From contig JAGKTZ010000037.1 in assembly GCA_021153165.1 (NCBI GenBank), positions 1 through 17,970 on the forward strand: a stretch of 17,970 bases of DNA, read 5' to 3'. The position numbers and the translations under genes were made by a program. This DNA is from Prevotellaceae bacterium (GTDB lineage Bacteria; Bacteroidota; Bacteroidia; Bacteroidales; Bacteroidaceae). The stretch's first letter is position 1. Each line of letters begins with the position of its first letter. The notes below the pieces were generated by a model, which worked only from the letters and a program-made list of their open reading frames with translations, ran no database searches and had not been told where the DNA came from. Below are positions 14,988 to 17,970 of this stretch, piece after piece.

Positions 14988-15653
14988 TTATGAGTCTGAA
15001 TTCATGTAGTCGTACACGCGATCGATTTGTGCAGCAAAATCAGAACCAAATTTTTCATCGAAGAATGCGCTACCTATTGTAAATGCCCAAGGGAAAGCAT
15101 TTTTCACTTCGTCTAACTTCTCAAACGAATCAATGCTTCCAGCAATACATACTGGCAAATTGATGTATTCGACGAGTTTCTTATTTAGACTCACAGCGTC
15201 TCCGACATATCTATATCCCAATAAGTCTATGCCAAAAACGCCCTTAGACTCATACGCTCGAGCCTCGGCAATAATATCATTAATCTCACCTTTTAACACA
15301 GAAGGCCGGCCACTCACATCACCTACAAATGGCATGTATTTCAGGTGGTGTGAGTTGCAATAATCTCGTATACTATCCGAGTAAATAGTACCCATCAATA
15401 CGTCAAATCCTGCTTCATGAGCAACCTTTGCCGCTGAAATACCTTCCTCTTCGGTATAGGCGACGACTTCCAAAAATGTAGTCTTGCCACACGACTTCAT
15501 TTGGGCACAAAGTTTACGCATCTCTTCTATTGGCAAGGGCGCTTGCTTAAATCCCCAAAACTTAGCTTTAGAGTGTTTACATTTATCAAATATTTCTGCT
15601 GCATTTCTGACTGTAAGGTCATCATATGTCAACATTACAATTAGTTCACTCAT
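14988..15653 (-). CDS. Predicted (beta/alpha)8-barrel protein of unknown function
   Basis: A 221-residue protein that I cannot assign to a named enzyme. Alternating hydrophobic strands and amphipathic helices fit a single (beta/alpha)8 barrel: strands near 4-9 (LIVMLT), 31-35, 59-65 (TFLEVVA), 84-90 (DVLMGTI), 106-112 (YMPFVGD), 140-146 (FGIDLLG), 167-173 (PVCIAGS) and 189-197 (WAFTIGSAF). The late glycine turns IAGS and TIGSAFF resemble the phosphate-binding loops of ribulose-phosphate-binding barrels such as NanE, HisA and ThiE. A sugar-phosphate or similar phosphorylated substrate is thus plausible. There is no signal peptide. It starts 49 bases after the radical SAM gene and ends 4 bases before the HAD gene. 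Confidence 0.7.
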   Translation of the reverse strand: MSELIVMLTYDDLTVRNAAEIFDKCKHSKAKFWGFKQAPLPIEEMRKLCAQMKSCGKTTFLEVVAYTEEEGISAAKVAHEAGFDVLMGTIYSDSIRDYCNSHHLKYMPFVGDVSGRPSVLKGEINDIIAEARAYESKGVFGIDLLGYRYVGDAVSLNKKLVEYINLPVCIAGSIDSFEKLDEVKNAFPWAFTIGSAFFDEKFGSDFAAQIDRVYDYMNSDS

Positions 15654-15702
15654 AGAAATTTGAATTTACATTTATCAAGTGACAATATATCACAGAACAA
15701 TA

Positions 15703-16890
15703 TTATTGATTTGCTAATATAAAGCGTTTTTCTTCTTGCATAAAGTTGGCGCTATGTTCGAAAAACATCTTGTATCCCTCGCACAAATAATTGTGACCAG
15801 GCTCTCCGTCAACGCTATATGCAAAGCGATTTCTGGGACATTCACCATGGCACAAAGAGAGCCATTGACAGCGTTTGCAGGCAGCAGTCAAACGTTTCGC
15901 TTTGTTGGCTCCAAAAGCGACTTGACGTGGACTTTTGAACATTTCACTTAATGGCACATCTGCTATGTTACCCAACTTGAATTCGGGGAATACGAAGTGG
16001 TCGCACGAATACACATCTCCGTTGCATTCCATCACTGCTGCATGTCCACAAACTGGAGCCATAGTACACAAACCTGGGGGCACGCCAACCCATCCTGCCA
16101 GTGTGCTTTCAAAAATTTGTACAAAACGCTGTCCCAAGTCATGCTTCAACCATTCATCAAAGACTGCGCAAAGGAAAGTCCCCCACCCTTTTGGCGTAAC
16201 ACTATATGGCGCCATCTGTACACCTTCCTGGTCGATTGGAGAAGCCAGGTGTCTGCCATCATCATGGGCCTTAAGTCGCTCGACGACTGGGGTGAATTGA
16301 ATATAATTACAATCTATTTTACGGAAGAAATTATAAAAGTCCAGTGGGCGCTGGCTCGTATCATGAGTAACTACTGCCATAGCATTCCACTCTACTTTAT
16401 GCTTGTTGAGGATTTCTATACCTTGCATCACCTGAGACCACGAACTTTGACCACTACGTGAAAGTCTGTATGTATCATGTAAGTCTTGAGGCCCATCTAT
16501 TGAAACACCAACGAGGAAATGATTATCTACAAGGAATTTAGCCCAATCATCTGTAATCAGTGTACCATTGGTCTGGATAGAATTATCTATTTGCTTGCCA
16601 TTAGCATACTTACGCTGCAGAGTAAGGACCTTTTCATAGAAATCACGTGAGCGCAACAACGGTTCGCCACCATGCCATGTAAACAATACGGCACCAGGTT
16701 GGATGGCAATGTATTGACGGATATATTCCTCCAGTAATTCATCGCTCATGTGCATTAGTTTTGCTGACTTGCCGAGCAAAGCGGATTTTTCCGTATAATA
16801 GCAATACTTACAATCCAGGTTGCACAGCGGACCTGCAGGTTTTGCCATGACATATTTGGGTGTAGTAAAAGGTGCTGCTGTATGTTTCAT
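15703..16890 (-). CDS. Anaerobic sulfatase-maturating radical SAM enzyme (anSME/ChuR family)
   Basis: Converts a Cys or Ser in the active site of sulfatases to formylglycine without oxygen, in the cytoplasm; 395 residues. The radical SAM cluster motif is CNLDCKYC (Cys23, Cys27, Cys30), followed by WHGGEPLL (72-79) and SIQTNGT (104-110). The C-terminal SPASM domain has Cys275, 281, 296, 338, 341, 347, 351 and 370. Their spacing agrees closely with the two auxiliary [4Fe-4S] clusters of the Clostridium perfringens enzyme, and Asp297 after Cys296 fits its catalytic Asp277. Everything needed for activity is present. No sulfatase gene is in the window, so it should act on sulfatases encoded elsewhere. 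It follows the nagB terminator; I see no convincing promoter box in front of it. Confidence 0.93.
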   Translation of the reverse strand: MKHTAAPFTTPKYVMAKPAGPLCNLDCKYCYYTEKSALLGKSAKLMHMSDELLEEYIRQYIAIQPGAVLFTWHGGEPLLRSRDFYEKVLTLQRKYANGKQIDNSIQTNGTLITDDWAKFLVDNHFLVGVSIDGPQDLHDTYRLSRSGQSSWSQVMQGIEILNKHKVEWNAMAVVTHDTSQRPLDFYNFFRKIDCNYIQFTPVVERLKAHDDGRHLASPIDQEGVQMAPYSVTPKGWGTFLCAVFDEWLKHDLGQRFVQIFESTLAGWVGVPPGLCTMAPVCGHAAVMECNGDVYSCDHFVFPEFKLGNIADVPLSEMFKSPRQVAFGANKAKRLTAACKRCQWLSLCHGECPRNRFAYSVDGEPGHNYLCEGYKMFFEHSANFMQEEKRFILANQ

Positions 16891-16909
16891 GCAATATTAG
16901 ATAGGGTAG

Positions 16910-16963
16910 AAAAAAAAGAAATAGCGAGGATTATCAATTCGAATCAATCAATATCCTCGCTAT
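16910..16963 (-). terminator. Intrinsic terminator of nagB
   Basis: A perfect 11-bp stem (ATAGCGAGGAT at 16921-16931, ATCCTCGCTAT at 16953-16963) with a 21-base loop is followed in minus-strand reading by TTC and eight T (16910-16917). It starts about 28 bases after the nagB stop and ends 20 bases before the radical SAM start codon. Confidence 0.88.
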
Positions 16964-16990
16964 ACTATGCATTTATCTGTAAATCAAGAA

Positions 16991-17782
16991 TTAGATATTA
17001 TCCTTTTCGATATCCTTGAAGTACTTGTATGTAGAAACCTTTAATTCTTCACAAGCAGCTTCGTCGCAAACGATGATGCCGTGAGGGTGTTGTTGAAGTG
17101 CTGAGATAGTCCATGCTTGGCAAACTGGGCCTTCTACCGCTGCTTGCAGAGCACGTGCCTTGTTGTGACCGTTGCAAAGGATAAGAACTTCCTTAGCTGC
17201 CATCACTGTACCAACACCTACTGTGAGTGCTGTTGAAGGTACAGCATTAACATCACCACCAAAGAAACGGCTGTTGGCAATCTTAGTGTCAGTAGTCAAA
17301 GTCTTAATACGAGTGCGACTTGACAAACTTGAGAAAGGTTCGTTGAACGCAACGTGACCATCAGGACCGATACCGCCCATGAAGAGGTCGATACCACCTG
17401 CAGCTTCGATTGCAGCTTCGTAAGCAGCACATTCTGCATCGAGGTCTTCTGCATTACCATTGAGGATGTGTACATTTTCCTTCTTGATGTTGATGTGGTT
17501 GAAGAAGTTGTTCCACATGAATGAATGGTAACTTTCGGGGTGGTCTTCGGGCAAACCTACATATTCGTCCATGTTGAAAGTCACAACGTTTTCGAAAGAC
17601 ACCTTACCTTGCTTGTAGAGTTCAATCAAAGCTTTGTACATGCCGAGAGGACTTGAACCTGTGGGGCAACCAAGCTTGAAAGGCTTTTCAGGAGTTGGGT
17701 TAGCTTCGTTGATTTTGCTTGCAACATAGTTTGCTGCCCAATTAGAAATTGACTGATAGTCAGGAGTGATAATTACACGCAT
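16991..17782 (-). CDS. nagB: Glucosamine-6-phosphate deaminase
   Basis: Isomerises and deaminates glucosamine 6-phosphate to fructose 6-phosphate and ammonia, the last step of amino-sugar breakdown; 263 residues. The active-site residues have the E. coli numbering: Asp72 (NMDEYVGL), and Asp141, His143 and Glu148 (GPDGHVAFNEP). The allosteric N-acetylglucosamine-6-phosphate site is also conserved (Ser151, Arg158, Lys160, Tyr254), so allosteric activation is likely. The start at 17782 gives MRVIITPDYQSISNWAANYV, which aligns with the first residues of E. coli NagB. The frame stays open upstream to the window edge, but that extension has no NagB counterpart. It is transcribed alone, with a terminator directly after it. 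Confidence 0.96.
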   Translation of the reverse strand: MRVIITPDYQSISNWAANYVASKINEANPTPEKPFKLGCPTGSSPLGMYKALIELYKQGKVSFENVVTFNMDEYVGLPEDHPESYHSFMWNNFFNHINIKKENVHILNGNAEDLDAECAAYEAAIEAAGGIDLFMGGIGPDGHVAFNEPFSSLSSRTRIKTLTTDTKIANSRFFGGDVNAVPSTALTVGVGTVMAAKEVLILCNGHNKARALQAAVEGPVCQAWTISALQQHPHGIIVCDEAACEELKVSTYKYFKDIEKDNI

Positions 17783-17970
17783 ATTCGTATATTTTTGGGT
17801 TGATAAAATTACTTTCTCTGCAACATACAATATCAGCGTATATGCCACTGCTGCAGGATATGAAAACTCAGATACAATAAATGCCACTCTATGTTGGATT
17901 GAGTGCGACTGCGACGCAAATGTCAGTACCAATATTATAGACATTCCTGCAAAGGCGGTGCTTGTAACAT
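17783..17970 (-). promoter_or_regulatory. Region upstream of nagB, promoter expected
   Basis: No separate gene can be supported here. A promoter for nagB is expected, but there is no exact TAnnTTTG box. The closest is TATGTTG (17821-17827, minus strand), followed by CAGAG just like the nqrA box; it is one T short of the consensus. The nagB frame contains no stop through this whole stretch. Confidence 0.3.

Noticed and set aside
15654..15702. Promoter between the radical SAM and barrel genes
   Set aside because: TAATATTG in minus-strand reading near 15690 is one base off the -7 consensus, without a -33 box; the 49-base spacing is compatible with a single operon.
17783..17944. NagB with a 54-residue N-terminal extension
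   Set aside because: NagB aligns from its first Met at 17782 with the E. coli residue numbering; the extension has no counterpart in the family. The open frame is kept only as a weak finding.

Overview
The window reads as a piece of a Bacteroidales chromosome, most likely Prevotella-like. Supporting this are a Bacteroidetes-type -7 promoter box (TAnnTTTG) in front of nqrA, leaders without clear Shine-Dalgarno sites, a six-gene Na+-NQR operon, an anaerobic sulfatase-maturase-type radical SAM enzyme, and lipoprotein-type efflux subunits. The genus is an inference from gene content; no rRNA or marker gene is present. All fourteen genes that can be supported lie on the minus strand, so transcription runs from high to low coordinates. 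Four transcription units are each closed by a good intrinsic terminator.

From right to left: (1) 17782-16991, nagB (glucosamine-6-phosphate deaminase), then a terminator at 16910-16963. (2) 16890-13620, a tight four-gene cluster: anSME-type radical SAM enzyme, a (beta/alpha)8 protein of unknown function, a YqeG-type HAD phosphatase and a VanW-family protein; the last three are separated by 4 bases or overlap by 4 bases. (3) 13374-7489, nqrA-B-C-D-E-F, the complete sodium-pumping NADH:quinone oxidoreductase, with its terminator at 7431-7467. (4) 7191-157, a tripartite RND efflux operon (periplasmic adaptor lipoprotein, AcrB-type pump, outer-membrane factor lipoprotein) ending in an LpxA-family acyltransferase, with its terminator at 91-138.

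Functionally, NQR exports Na+ while oxidising NADH and helps supply the ion gradients that secondary transporters depend on; the RND pump itself carries the standard proton-relay residues. NagB and the sulfatase maturase both fit a glycan-foraging lifestyle, though no sulfatase or glycoside hydrolase lies in the window. The HAD/VanW pair suggests an envelope-related role that the sequence alone cannot define.

Most of the window is ordinary core content. The parts worth a second look are: a 151-bp miniature-element-like structure with 14-bp terminal inverted repeats and TTGA flanks between the VanW-type gene and nqrA; a related repeat copy at the left edge; an LpxA-family protein lacking two of the conserved active-site histidines; an RND pump with an extra roughly 85-residue, two-helix insertion; GGCGAA repeats upstream of the efflux promoter; and fold-able spacers inside the efflux operon. 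I see no CRISPR array, tRNA, rRNA, IS transposase or phage gene.
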